Assembly (NCBI GenBank): GCA_016718825.1
Contig: JADKCL010000006.1
Location: 1 to 64,000, forward strand
DNA length: 64,000 nt
From: Bacteroidota bacterium
GTDB taxonomy: Bacteria > Bacteroidota > Bacteroidia > J057 > JADKCL01
Direction: 5' to 3'
Within the stretch, counting starts at the first letter, position 1, and each line of letters starts with the position of its first letter. The translations under genes were made by a program, and so were the position numbers. Below the pieces are notes generated by a model. That model saw only the letters and a program-made list of their open reading frames with translations, did not search any database and was not told the DNA's origin. Shown here one piece after another: positions 36,717 through 44,818 of this stretch.

Positions 36717-37562
36717 TCAAAGCTTCACCACCTCCACCCGGCGGTTTTTGGCTTTGCCTTCTTCCGTGGCGTTGTCGGCAATGGGTTTGGTTTGGCCCCA
36801 GCCTTTGTACTTCAATCTTGTGGCGTCGATGCCCGCTGCGACCAAGGCATTTTTGACCGCATTGGCCCTTGATTCAGACAGGGTTTGGTTGGACTGCAGA
36901 CCGCCGACGTTGTCGGTATGGCCTTCTACGCTCACTTTCAGGGCAGGATTTTGCTTGAGCATCGCGGCGATTTGCGCAATGATGGGTTCGGAAGCGGGTT
37001 GGATGGCGGCTTTGCCGGTCTCAAAATTGATGTACAGCGCAATAAATCCGTCCTTGACGATGGCATCATACATTTCGCTGGCGTCGACCTCTTGGTTCAT
37101 CGCTTCCATCTCGAGCACCAACAGCCTGTAGGCTTCGACTTCGATCCCGTTGCCGGCGAAGCTTGTCAGTTTGACCCAATATTCCTTTTCCTTGGTCGCG
37201 AGGTGAAATGTGGCCTCAATATCCGCCTCCAGGCCATTGATGTTTTTGAAGATCAATTTGCCGCCATTGCTCACGATCGCGACTTCGTAATTTTTGATGA
37301 TCTGCAAAGGGCTTTTCATCTTTTCGCCGGTATCAAAATTGAATTTGTAGTCGGTGGAAAAAAGATTGCCTTCCTTGGTCATCGTTTCCGTGGCGGATGT
37401 GCGCAAAATCAATTCGTTGTAGTTTTCCGCACAACCCGTAATGTAAAAATTCTGCATGCGGGTCAGCAGCGAATGGTCCTTGCAGCCCTCCGCATCTTCT
37501 TGGGCATGGACATTCAGTGAAAATGCGAATACCAACATCAAGGCAAAAATGATCTTTTTCAT
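36717..37562 (-). CDS. OmpA-family protein
   Basis: The 281-residue protein has a signal peptide (MKKIIFALMLVFAFSLNVHA). Residues of about 25-160 form a beta-rich N-terminal domain of the type found in DUF4892/OmpA proteins (FNFDTGEKMKSPLQIIKNYE). The C-terminal OmpA domain has VSVEGHTDNVGG and the peptidoglycan-binding motif NQTLSESRANAVKNAL, then YKGWGQTKPIADN and AKNRRVEVVKL. It links the outer membrane or a lipoprotein partner to peptidoglycan. It is monocistronic. Confidence 0.88.
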   Translation of the reverse strand: MKKIIFALMLVFAFSLNVHAQEDAEGCKDHSLLTRMQNFYITGCAENYNELILRTSATETMTKEGNLFSTDYKFNFDTGEKMKSPLQIIKNYEVAIVSNGGKLIFKNINGLEADIEATFHLATKEKEYWVKLTSFAGNGIEVEAYRLLVLEMEAMNQEVDASEMYDAIVKDGFIALYINFETGKAAIQPASEPIIAQIAAMLKQNPALKVSVEGHTDNVGGLQSNQTLSESRANAVKNALVAAGIDATRLKYKGWGQTKPIADNATEEGKAKNRRVEVVKL

Positions 37563-37781
37563 ACGCTGTTCCGTTCAATTCAACGTTGCTCTGAACCCGC
37601 TCCGCGCGCATTCAGCAACAAAGCTAGGCGGATCGGGAATGCCCGAAAGTGACATTCACCTGCACAGGGGATGATTTTGCTCACTGCTGTGGGGAGTGAA
37701 TGCGACATGCACACTGCGTAGCATTCAGGATTTTACGGGGCACCAAGAAGCATGCAGCGCCCGCCGACCATTCCAGATTCC

Positions 37782-39209
37782 TCAAAAATGGTAGTTCAAA
37801 ATGAGGTTGTACCCCAGCATATTGACCTTGTTGAATTCAAATCGCCGGTTGCTGAGCAGGTCGTGGTCGCTGTATTTGCCGAAGATCAGGACTTGTGCCT
37901 CAAGCCCTTGCAGCATCTTGTGGAAGGTATGCCGCAGGTCGAGGTTCAGCTGCGCGTAGGTCGGCATTCCATATTTGTTCATCGGAAAATCATTGGGCGC
38001 GGGCAAGTGGTAATAGCCCATCGACAGCCCAACTTTGGAGCGAATCTTGGGAAAATTGCGGTCAAACTTGGCCATCACAGCGTGCACATCTCCGAGGCCT
38101 TCGTTGCGTTCGCGGGGCATGAAGGTGAAGAAGGGATCCCGGCCCCATTCGCGGGGCATGAGGTAACGGCCATGTTGGGTAATGCGGTTGTAGTTGAGGC
38201 TGAGTTCCCATTTGGGCTGTTTGAGGCCGATTTTGGCGCCAAAGGTCATGGCTTTGCTGCCGCGCGGGATGTAGGTCAACGCCGGATCCGCATTGCCGCC
38301 GTCTGCCACCGCATCCTGCCGAATGCCTTGTGCCGCCCCGATGAGCTTCGTTTCTCCCTTCAACGGCACCGCAATATCGACCTGCGCAAATGCGGCATTG
38401 AACATGTTCTCCGTGAACAGGTCCGCTACCTGCACCTTCACGCCCTTGGCAGGTTTGACCGTCGAGGACAGCATAAAAATGCCCTTGGATTGCAGGTTGT
38501 CCTTGTATTGTGAGGGTAAACCTGTGGGTTGTGTGCCCATCGGATACAAGCCGATGGATTCGTCGACATCATACCACCGGACAGTGCTGCGGGGAGACAT
38601 CGCATACAGCCATCCGCCCTCGAATTTGAGTTTCTTGGAGGCGTCGACGGTGGCATAAACGCCCTCTGCGCCCGTGGGCCGCATCCTGCCGTCTTGCAAG
38701 TTCACAAAGGGGGTGTTCAGCAATTGCCGCCCCACTTTTAGGCTTGCGCCCTTGTACTGATACTTGAGGTACAATTCTTCCAAACGATCCAGATCCTTGT
38801 GGTTGTAGGGATCTTCCAGGTCAAAGAGGCCGATTTCGTAGCGGTTTTTTTGGCCTGTCGTCGAATCCACTGCGCCCAGGTCGGAAGAGGCGAGGTTGAA
38901 GATATAGAATCCGCTGATGGCGAATTGGAAGCCATAAAACGGCGCGGATTCAAACCTTAGTCCACCGCCCGCAGCATTGGCGAAGTAGTCCTTGAGCCCG
39001 GGCGCATTGTCGGTGCCCATGAAATAATAGCGGAAATGGCCCTGTGCCACCCCGTGCCGGAACGCATCGCGGATGCAGGTGCTATCCGCAGGTTGCCCCG
39101 ACTTGGCCTTCCAACTTGCAGGCTGCTCGTCCAATTCCTGATGTTGCGCCTGCAATATCAAGGCAAAGGACATCCACAAGCAGACTCCGATGAGTGCTTT
39201 GATACGCAT
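37782..39209 (-). CDS. OprD-like outer-membrane porin
   Basis: The 475-residue protein has a signal peptide (MRIKALIGVCLWMSFALILQ) and many amphipathic strands. It opens with the OprD-type segment AFRHGVAQGHFRYYFMGTDN, then GGGLRFESAPFYGFQFAISG, KVGRQLLNTPFVNLQDGRMR and PTGAEGVYATVDASKKLKFEGG. It ends in an aromatic residue (NLILNYHF), typical of outer-membrane barrels. As last gene of the sulfur operon, 22 bases after the DsrE-like gene, it may admit thiosulfate or other small anions. The substrate is inference. Confidence 0.8.
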   Translation of the reverse strand: MRIKALIGVCLWMSFALILQAQHQELDEQPASWKAKSGQPADSTCIRDAFRHGVAQGHFRYYFMGTDNAPGLKDYFANAAGGGLRFESAPFYGFQFAISGFYIFNLASSDLGAVDSTTGQKNRYEIGLFDLEDPYNHKDLDRLEELYLKYQYKGASLKVGRQLLNTPFVNLQDGRMRPTGAEGVYATVDASKKLKFEGGWLYAMSPRSTVRWYDVDESIGLYPMGTQPTGLPSQYKDNLQSKGIFMLSSTVKPAKGVKVQVADLFTENMFNAAFAQVDIAVPLKGETKLIGAAQGIRQDAVADGGNADPALTYIPRGSKAMTFGAKIGLKQPKWELSLNYNRITQHGRYLMPREWGRDPFFTFMPRERNEGLGDVHAVMAKFDRNFPKIRSKVGLSMGYYHLPAPNDFPMNKYGMPTYAQLNLDLRHTFHKMLQGLEAQVLIFGKYSDHDLLSNRRFEFNKVNMLGYNLILNYHF

Positions 39210-39231
39210 AATATCGTGTGAAATATGATTC

Positions 39232-39657
39232 TTAGAACCCGCCCTTGATATAGCTCCAGCCCTTTTCCTGCTTGGTCACCACTTCAAGGATGCCGTATTT
39301 TACCAAACCGGCTTCAGGTGAAAGTTGTTCCTTGGTGATTTTCTTTTCGCTCATGGTAAATTCGCAGGCGACAAACACTACGCCTTTGTCAACCAAGGGC
39401 TTGAGCTCATGGGTGAATTTAGACTTTTCGGGCATGAGGATCGTAATTCCGGGTCCGTGGCAGACCACCTCGATCTGCGACTTGGGCGAAACGGTGATCA
39501 TATTGTTCAGTTGTTTGAACAGGGATTTATGCGCCAAGGTATCACCCGATTGCAGTTGCACCACAATTTTGTGTGGCTTGGCGTAATTGGCTTCCTGGGC
39601 CATTGTGCTGCCTGCGACGAGCAAGAGCAGGGCAAATACAAACCAAAGCTTTTTCAT
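39232..39657 (-). CDS. DsrE/DsrF-like periplasmic protein
   Basis: The 141-residue protein has a signal peptide (MKKLWFVFALLLLVAGSTMA) and a DsrE-type alpha/beta fold. It contains HKIVVQLQSGDTLAHKSLFK, IEVVCHGPGITIL and VVFVACEFTMSEKKI. Two cysteines (in VVCHG and VACEF) are at positions used by sulfur-carrier relatives. In such proteins a conserved Cys can carry persulfide sulfur. It lies between SoxB-like and porin genes in one operon, so a role in sulfur handling in the periplasm is likely. Confidence 0.8.
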   Translation of the reverse strand: MKKLWFVFALLLLVAGSTMAQEANYAKPHKIVVQLQSGDTLAHKSLFKQLNNMITVSPKSQIEVVCHGPGITILMPEKSKFTHELKPLVDKGVVFVACEFTMSEKKITKEQLSPEAGLVKYGILEVVTKQEKGWSYIKGGF

Positions 39658-39675
39658 ATTGATGAATTTTTTCTT

Positions 39676-41389
39676 TTAGCGAAATTGATAATCTACACCC
39701 GTGACCTGGGTCAGCAATGTTTCGGGTGCATCGAGGGCCACCGCATTGCGTTCGGGTGTGGGTGTGACGGGCGAATGGGCATTCCAATATTCCTTCATCA
39801 CCGAATACAGCGTCATCGGCAAATTGCGCGGCTGCTGCACATTTTTGATGCGGCAGAGGGTATCCACAGGGTCGCCTTCACGTTCGCAAGCCACCACGCT
39901 GTACACTTTCTCAGGGTCGAGTTCCTGTCCGCCAATTTTGACCTCCTGCACGCGTTTTCCCTTTTCTCCGAATGCATAAAACCGCAATTGCATCCCCTTG
40001 AATTTGATCAACCATCCGCCAAAACGCTCGGAAGCATCCTTGGCAAAGACGTTATTCAGTTCCTTTTCCAGCCATTCCCGAATCTGCCGACCGGTCACGT
40101 TTGCGGTGCGCAATACGCTGTCCACGGGCAAAATATCGTACAAATAGCCTCCCGTGATGGGGATATTTCCCGTTTCATCGCGGGTGCTGCGCGGCGGGCA
40201 AAAGCGGAAGCCGTTGGAGAGTTTGATGTCGACATCGGGCAATGCAAAATTCAAGGCATTGAGAATCATCGTGTCGATGGTGTTTTCGATGACGAAGTAG
40301 CGGTAGAGCGGGATCGTGCTGTAGCCCAATACCTCCTCAATTTCTGCTTCGAATGGGTTTTCAACCTGCGCAATCAGGGATTCCATCTGCTTGGCGGGTT
40401 TGTATTTGGAGGCGGAGATTTCGTCGAGTGCGTATTCATCGGCCACCACTTTTCCGTTTTCGATGGTCAATGTGAGCCGCCCCACAAAGGATCCGAAGGC
40501 ACCGGGTTCCACAACTTTCGCATGTTTGCAGACGATGGGCACCCGAACGCGCTCGTGGGTATCCCCGCCGAGGATGTAGTCCACGCCTGCACAAACATCC
40601 TGATTGGCCAGGTGGATTTGCTGCGAAAGTCCGAGGTGGGCCACCACGCAGACAAAGGCGCATTGCTCCTGATTGCGCAATACGTCCACAAAATGGGCGA
40701 TATTTTCTTCGGGTTTCGAATAAATAATGCCCTTGCTGTACACGGGGGATTGCCGAATCGGCACAAGCGGATCGGTATAACCGAGGAAACCAATTTTGAT
40801 CCCCGCAACATTCCAGATATGGTACGGCGGAAAGATCAGCTCCCCGCGTTTGCCTTCGCCGAGGTCGTGGTACATGTTGGCGCAAACCTTGGGCCCCTGC
40901 AGGCCGCCGAGCAAAGTTTGCATGGTGCGTTTGCCGTAAATCACTTCCCAGTTTCCGGGAAGGTAAAGGTCGTATTGCAGCGCATCGAGAATAGGGGAGA
41001 TGGCCTTGCCATTCGTTTTGACCGAAAGCCGGCTGCCCTGAAACATGTCGCCTGTGTCGATCACGAATGTTTGCGGATTGGCTTTGCGATGTTGCGCCAA
41101 ATAGGTCGCCAATTGGCCATAACCGCCGGTTTTCCGAAACACAGACTTGCCGTCTTCCCAAAACAATTCGTCGTGGGGATGAATCTGACAGTGCACGTCC
41201 GTCGTCTGCAGGATGGTCACCCGCACGGGCTTTTGTCCTTCAGGCGCTTCGGTCCGTTTCTGCATCCGTTTCTGCATCCGTTTCCTCGGCCTTCGCATTG
41301 GAAAAGGCTTGAAGGGGTGAGGCTGCGAGGAATCCCGCTCCGCCCAGCATGCCCAGTTTCTTGATAAAATCTCTTCTCGTTTCTTCCAT
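39676..41389 (-). CDS. soxB: SoxB-like sulfate-thiol hydrolase with Tat signal (one frameshift)
   Basis: The metallophosphatase core has ILQTTDVHCQIHPHDE, VIDTGDMFQGSRLS, YLPGNWEVIYG, VVAHLGLSQQ and ILGGDTHERV, then the 5'-nucleotidase C-terminal domain. The GNWE motif in place of GNHE is SoxB-like, as are LGGLQGPKVCANMYHD and the segment PPYHIWNVAGIKIGFLGYTD. The true N-terminus is in another frame: the ATG at 41389 begins MEETRRDFIKKLGMLGGAGF, a Tat signal with RRDF. The frames meet near 41255, just after three 12-base repeats (GCAGAAACGGAT), and need removal of one base. SoxB releases sulfate from sulfur bound to SoxYZ. No soxYZ, soxXA or soxCD is seen here. Confidence 0.8.
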
Positions 41390-41431
41390 GACTGCGAAGG
41401 TTGTCGATTGGTATTCGGATGCGCAAATCTA

Positions 41432-42460
41432 CTATTTTGTGACAGGCCAAGGCCCAAATTTATGTTGTTCTTCGCTCATTGCGTCGGCATAAGGTCCAAA
41501 GGGATGGTCGATGGGTTTTTTGGAAACATCGGGCCAATCATCGGGGGTGTCTTTGTGCGGATGCGGTTGCGAATTGACGAAGGCAGCCACGTCCCAAGCA
41601 TCCTCGTCGCTGAGCAGCGTGTTTTCGTGGTTGGCGCCAAAGGGCATATTGTACTTGGCATACTTGGCAAAATTGGAGACGCGGTACAGTCCGGCGGCAT
41701 CGTTGTAGGCATGCGGTCCCCACAAGGGAGGATAGGTGTATTCGGAGCCGTCTGTCATCAAGGTGCCTTCGCCATTGGGTTGATGGCAACTTTGGCATTG
41801 CTTTTCATACACCTTTTTGCCCAATGCAGGATCGGCCGCGCGGGAGAGGTACTTGAGGTCCTTGAATCCGGAGCCGGCAGCCTTTTCTCCCTTTTTGACA
41901 TTCGAACCCAAATACTCAATATAGGCCACGATGGCACCCATTTCCTTGCCGAGGGTATCGAGCGCCTGCCCGTTGAGACTGCGCTCAAAACAATCGTTCA
42001 CGCGTTTGTAGATGTTTTCGATGCTGCCGCTCCGCGCCCTGAACTTGGGGTAGGTGGTCGCCACAGCGCCGTAATTGTTCCCGAAAACCTTGGTTCCCGC
42101 ATCCAAATGGCAGTTTTGGCAGTTCATGCCATTGCTGATCTGCAAAACGGTTCCACGCGGACCCAAATATTTGGCGGTATGCGCGATCAAGTCCTGACCA
42201 TAAGTGACCTCCGCTCTTTTTACCGTATCGGCAATGTCTTGGAGGCTCGGGGCAGTCCAGAATTCGGCCTTGACGAGGTTGGCGTCCTGGGCTTTGGAAT
42301 CGCCTGCGGATTCGCCCGTCCACAATGACCGGATTTCCGACGTGTGCATGAAGACAAACGGCACAGCCACAATACCCAGCACAAACACGAGGACGAGCAA
42401 GAAGGTTGCGCGACCAATGTTGCGCATGATTTTTTGCTCTTGGGGATTGAATCGTTCCAT
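41432..42460 (-). CDS. Dihaem cytochrome c, thiosulfate dehydrogenase (TsdA)-like
   Basis: The 342-residue protein is anchored by an N-terminal helix (residues of about 17-38). It has two haem sites, CQNCH (114-118) and CQSCH (222-226). Between them YKRVNDCFERSLNGQAL resembles TsdA, in which a Cys in this region is the unusual axial ligand of haem 1. Cys157 is the candidate here. A downstream Met (in KYNMPFGAN) could ligate haem 2. TsdA oxidises two thiosulfates to tetrathionate. It lies 42 bases upstream of the SoxB-like gene, which supports sulfur metabolism. The exact reaction is inference. Confidence 0.75.
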   Translation of the reverse strand: MERFNPQEQKIMRNIGRATFLLVLVFVLGIVAVPFVFMHTSEIRSLWTGESAGDSKAQDANLVKAEFWTAPSLQDIADTVKRAEVTYGQDLIAHTAKYLGPRGTVLQISNGMNCQNCHLDAGTKVFGNNYGAVATTYPKFRARSGSIENIYKRVNDCFERSLNGQALDTLGKEMGAIVAYIEYLGSNVKKGEKAAGSGFKDLKYLSRAADPALGKKVYEKQCQSCHQPNGEGTLMTDGSEYTYPPLWGPHAYNDAAGLYRVSNFAKYAKYNMPFGANHENTLLSDEDAWDVAAFVNSQPHPHKDTPDDWPDVSKKPIDHPFGPYADAMSEEQHKFGPWPVTK

Positions 42461-42480
42461 AACTGTGTGTCGTTAAGGGA

Positions 42481-42894
42481 TCATTGCGGAAGATAACGTT
42501 CGATGACGCCATACAGGAAGGTTCCCAGGATGGCCGAACCAAACACAATCAGCATGCTGAGGTAGCCATAACCGATATTGACCACCATGGGGCCGGGACA
42601 TGCACCGCTCAGTGCCCAACCCAAACCAAACAGGGTGCCGCCAATCAGGTAGCGAAAGACGGAGCGGGCCTTCGGTGGAAACAGGATGGGGTTTCCCTGG
42701 AAATCACGCACTTGGAATTTCTTCAGCAAGGCCGTGCCAATGACGCCCAAGGTCACTGCGACCCCGATGATGCCGTACATGTGAAAGGCCTGAAACCGGA
42801 ACATCTCCTGGATACGGTACCAGGAAAACGCTTCCGATTTGGCCATGACGATGCCAAACAGAATGCCGACCAATAAGAACTTGATGAATTTCAT
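42481..42894 (-). CDS. YeeE/YedE family transporter, second half (DUF6691)
   Basis: The ATG at 42894 begins MKFIKFLLVGILFGIVMAKS. The 137-residue protein has four hydrophobic helices and the motif GWALSGACPGPMVVNIGYG, whose Cys is conserved in YeeE-type thiosulfate transporters. It is half-size. Together with the upstream gene (14 bases away) it makes a full YeeE-like unit. It probably imports thiosulfate or a sulfur compound across the inner membrane. Confidence 0.88.
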   Translation of the reverse strand: MKFIKFLLVGILFGIVMAKSEAFSWYRIQEMFRFQAFHMYGIIGVAVTLGVIGTALLKKFQVRDFQGNPILFPPKARSVFRYLIGGTLFGLGWALSGACPGPMVVNIGYGYLSMLIVFGSAILGTFLYGVIERYLPQ

Positions 42895-42908
42895 GATGCC
42901 TGTCTGGA

Positions 42909-43469
42909 TTAGAAGATGAGTGGGAAGATAAGGAATGTCATGATCAAGCCGCCGGCAAAAAAGCCGACCACGGCGATCAGGGAAGGGATCTGAAGGTTGG
43001 AAAGTCCGCTGATGGCATGGCCCGATGTGCATCCGCCTGCATACCGTGCACCAAAGCCGACGAGCAATCCGCCGAGCACGAGGATGAGAATCCCCTTGAT
43101 GCTGAGGAGGGCATCCCAGGCAAACAATTCTTTGGGTTGTGCGCCTTGCGGTGCCGAAAATCCCAGCTCAGCCAAGTCCGTGACGGTGGCTTGCGAGATT
43201 TGCACCGTGGCATCGGGCACTGTCAAAAACTGCTGGGTCAGAAAGCCACCGATTACGGCGCCGACCAAAAAGACGAGGTTCCAAATCTGACTCCGCCAGT
43301 TAAAATTAAAAAACTTGACCTTCTTGCCCGCGCCCGCAGCAGCGCATATCGTGCGCAGGTTGGAAGAAAATCCGAAGGATTGCCCGAAGTAGAGGAGCAT
43401 AAACATGATGGCGGCGATCAGTGTGCCCGAGATCCACCAAGGCCAAGGTTGTAGAAGAAAATCTAACAT
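42909..43469 (-). CDS. YeeE/YedE family transporter, first half
   Basis: The 186-residue membrane protein has five or six helices. It contains AAGAGKKVKFFNFNWRSQIW and, near the C-terminus, the conserved ARYAGGCTSGHAISGLSNLQ with the transport Cys. Split YeeE pairs are common in Bacteroidota beside rhodanese and persulfide dioxygenase genes, as here. It is tightly spaced with the upstream UspA gene (8 bases) and the downstream half. Confidence 0.9.
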   Translation of the reverse strand: MLDFLLQPWPWWISGTLIAAIMFMLLYFGQSFGFSSNLRTICAAAGAGKKVKFFNFNWRSQIWNLVFLVGAVIGGFLTQQFLTVPDATVQISQATVTDLAELGFSAPQGAQPKELFAWDALLSIKGILILVLGGLLVGFGARYAGGCTSGHAISGLSNLQIPSLIAVVGFFAGGLIMTFLIFPLIF

Positions 43470-43477
43470 TGCTTTTA

Positions 43478-44323
43478 TTACGCTTTGTGGTTCTTGAGAG
43501 GGAAGGAAATCAGGGGTTTATGCATGTGGTTGATCAGCTTTTCGGTGGCGCTGTGATGCAGCCATCCGCCCCTGCCATGCGTACCGATGCAGATCATGTC
43601 CATGTCGTGCATTTGCGTGAAATGCACCACGCCATGCTCGACATCGGTATCTTGAATGGTGTGGGCGATATATTTGCCGATCTTGTTCAATTCGGCGAAG
43701 CGCTGCATGTCGGCCTCCACTTGTTGCACGGTGGCGGGCTTGTCTGTGCGCACAATTTGAAGGAAATGCACCTCAATGCCAAAAGCCTGAATGAGGCGGT
43801 GCAGCACGCGCAAATCCTCGCATTCGGCTTGGGCGAAGTCATGGACAAGCAGCACTTTGTGCACCTCCAATTCCGACCGGTCGCACATCAAGGACAGGAC
43901 CGGCACCTTGGAGGCGCGGGCCACCATTTGTGTTTCGCTTCCTGAAATCCGCTCCTTCAAACCCACCGCGCCATGCGTGCCCATCACGATCAGGTCGTAG
44001 GCATTCTTTTCTGCGAATTGGGTGATGCCCGTGGTCGTTTTCCCGAAAATCAAATGCACAGACAACTGCGCCCCGTGCAGGTTGCGCAGGTTTTCGAGTT
44101 TGCGCTCGGCAATGTCCTTCTGCGTTTTCACGAAATTCACGTCGATTTCACCGCAGGTGCTGATCGTTCCCTGGGCATCCATGGTCACGGTGTCTGGCAC
44201 ATTCAACACATGCAGAAAGTGCACATCCATGTCGGCTTTTTCCGCCAAACGCTTCACGAGCAGGTAGGCATACTCGGCCTGTACGCTGAAATCGGTCGGA
44301 ATCAATACTTTAATCTTTTCCAT
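43478..44323 (-). CDS. Tandem universal stress protein (UspA family)
   Basis: The ATG at 44323 begins MEKIKVLIPTDFSVQAEYAY. The 281-residue protein has two Usp domains in tandem. Each ends with a nucleotide-binding loop: GTHGAVGLKERISGSE in the first and IGTHGRGGWLHHSATE in the second. Both keep G-2x-G-9x-[ST], so ATP binding is likely. Such genes often accompany sulfur-transport operons in this phylum. The role is probably stress-linked regulation in the cytosol. Confidence 0.9.
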   Translation of the reverse strand: MEKIKVLIPTDFSVQAEYAYLLVKRLAEKADMDVHFLHVLNVPDTVTMDAQGTISTCGEIDVNFVKTQKDIAERKLENLRNLHGAQLSVHLIFGKTTTGITQFAEKNAYDLIVMGTHGAVGLKERISGSETQMVARASKVPVLSLMCDRSELEVHKVLLVHDFAQAECEDLRVLHRLIQAFGIEVHFLQIVRTDKPATVQQVEADMQRFAELNKIGKYIAHTIQDTDVEHGVVHFTQMHDMDMICIGTHGRGGWLHHSATEKLINHMHKPLISFPLKNHKA

Positions 44324-44340
44324 GTTGTTGGCTTTGTGGG

Positions 44341-44649
44341 TCAATTTCCAGCCTGCTGGACGAGTTGGGCGACATCCATCCACGTGCCGCCATTGACGAC
44401 GTTGGCGATGCCGTTTTGCTTCAGGAAAAGCTGCGCTTGTCCCGAGCGGTTGCCGCTGCGGCAGAAAACGACGATGGCATCCTTGCCTTCAAACTTGGCC
44501 AAGTTGGCCGGGATTTCGTTCAGCGGGATGTTGACCGCGCCGGGGGCCGAACCAGTCTGGAATTCTTCGGCAGAACGCACGTCCACCAACATAGCGCCGC
44601 CACGGATCATGTCCAGCACGCCTGACGTATTATTTGTAAGACTCATCAT
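44341..44649 (-). CDS. Single-domain rhodanese
   Basis: The 102-residue protein is one rhodanese domain, with MLVDVRSAEEFQTGSAPGAV and the active-site loop VVFCRSGNRSG. The catalytic Cys is in CRSGNRS. It transfers sulfane sulfur to an acceptor in the cytosol. No signal peptide is present. It is the first gene of the tightly packed operon running down to the porin at 37782. Confidence 0.92.
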   Translation of the reverse strand: MMSLTNNTSGVLDMIRGGAMLVDVRSAEEFQTGSAPGAVNIPLNEIPANLAKFEGKDAIVVFCRSGNRSGQAQLFLKQNGIANVVNGGTWMDVAQLVQQAGN

Positions 44650-44653
44650 TTTC

Positions 44654-44685
44654 TAAAGTTAATCTTTTGAAATGTTCAACCACAA
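44654..44685 (-). promoter_or_regulatory. Possible Bacteroidota promoter for the rhodanese-to-porin operon
   Basis: On the minus strand TAACTTTA (close to the TAnnTTTG -7 box) lies just before the ATG, with TTG 24 bases upstream of it. The transcript leader would be very short. This is a weak match. Confidence 0.3.
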
Positions 44686-44724
44686 CATCCAAGAAAATTT
44701 CGGGTTTGTCAGCCGCGTCCCATG

Positions 44725-44807
44725 CAAGTTTGCAGCATTTGCAAACTTGGCTTGGAACTTGCGAAGGGACCCTCATTGGAGGCCAAATATTGCGTTTGGC
44801 CTCCAAT
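44725..44807. terminator. Two stem-loops after the persulfide dioxygenase gene
   Basis: ATTGGAGGCCAAA (44775-44787) pairs perfectly with TTTGGCCTCCAAT (44795-44807), 11 bases past the stop of the minus-strand gene. A second hairpin, CAAGTTTGC (44725-44733) with GCAAACTTG (44741-44749), follows. They separate that gene from the rhodanese operon. The minus strand has no strong T-run. Confidence 0.6.
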
Positions 44808-44818
44808 TTTCGGTTTCA

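Noticed and set aside
36559..37131. 190-codon plus-strand frame
   Set aside because: It is Ser/Pro-rich and antisense to the OmpA-family gene.
39325..41364. 679-codon plus-strand open frame
   Set aside because: It is antisense to the SoxB-like gene and has His/Phe/Val-rich composition without any motif. It arises from the codon use of the true gene.
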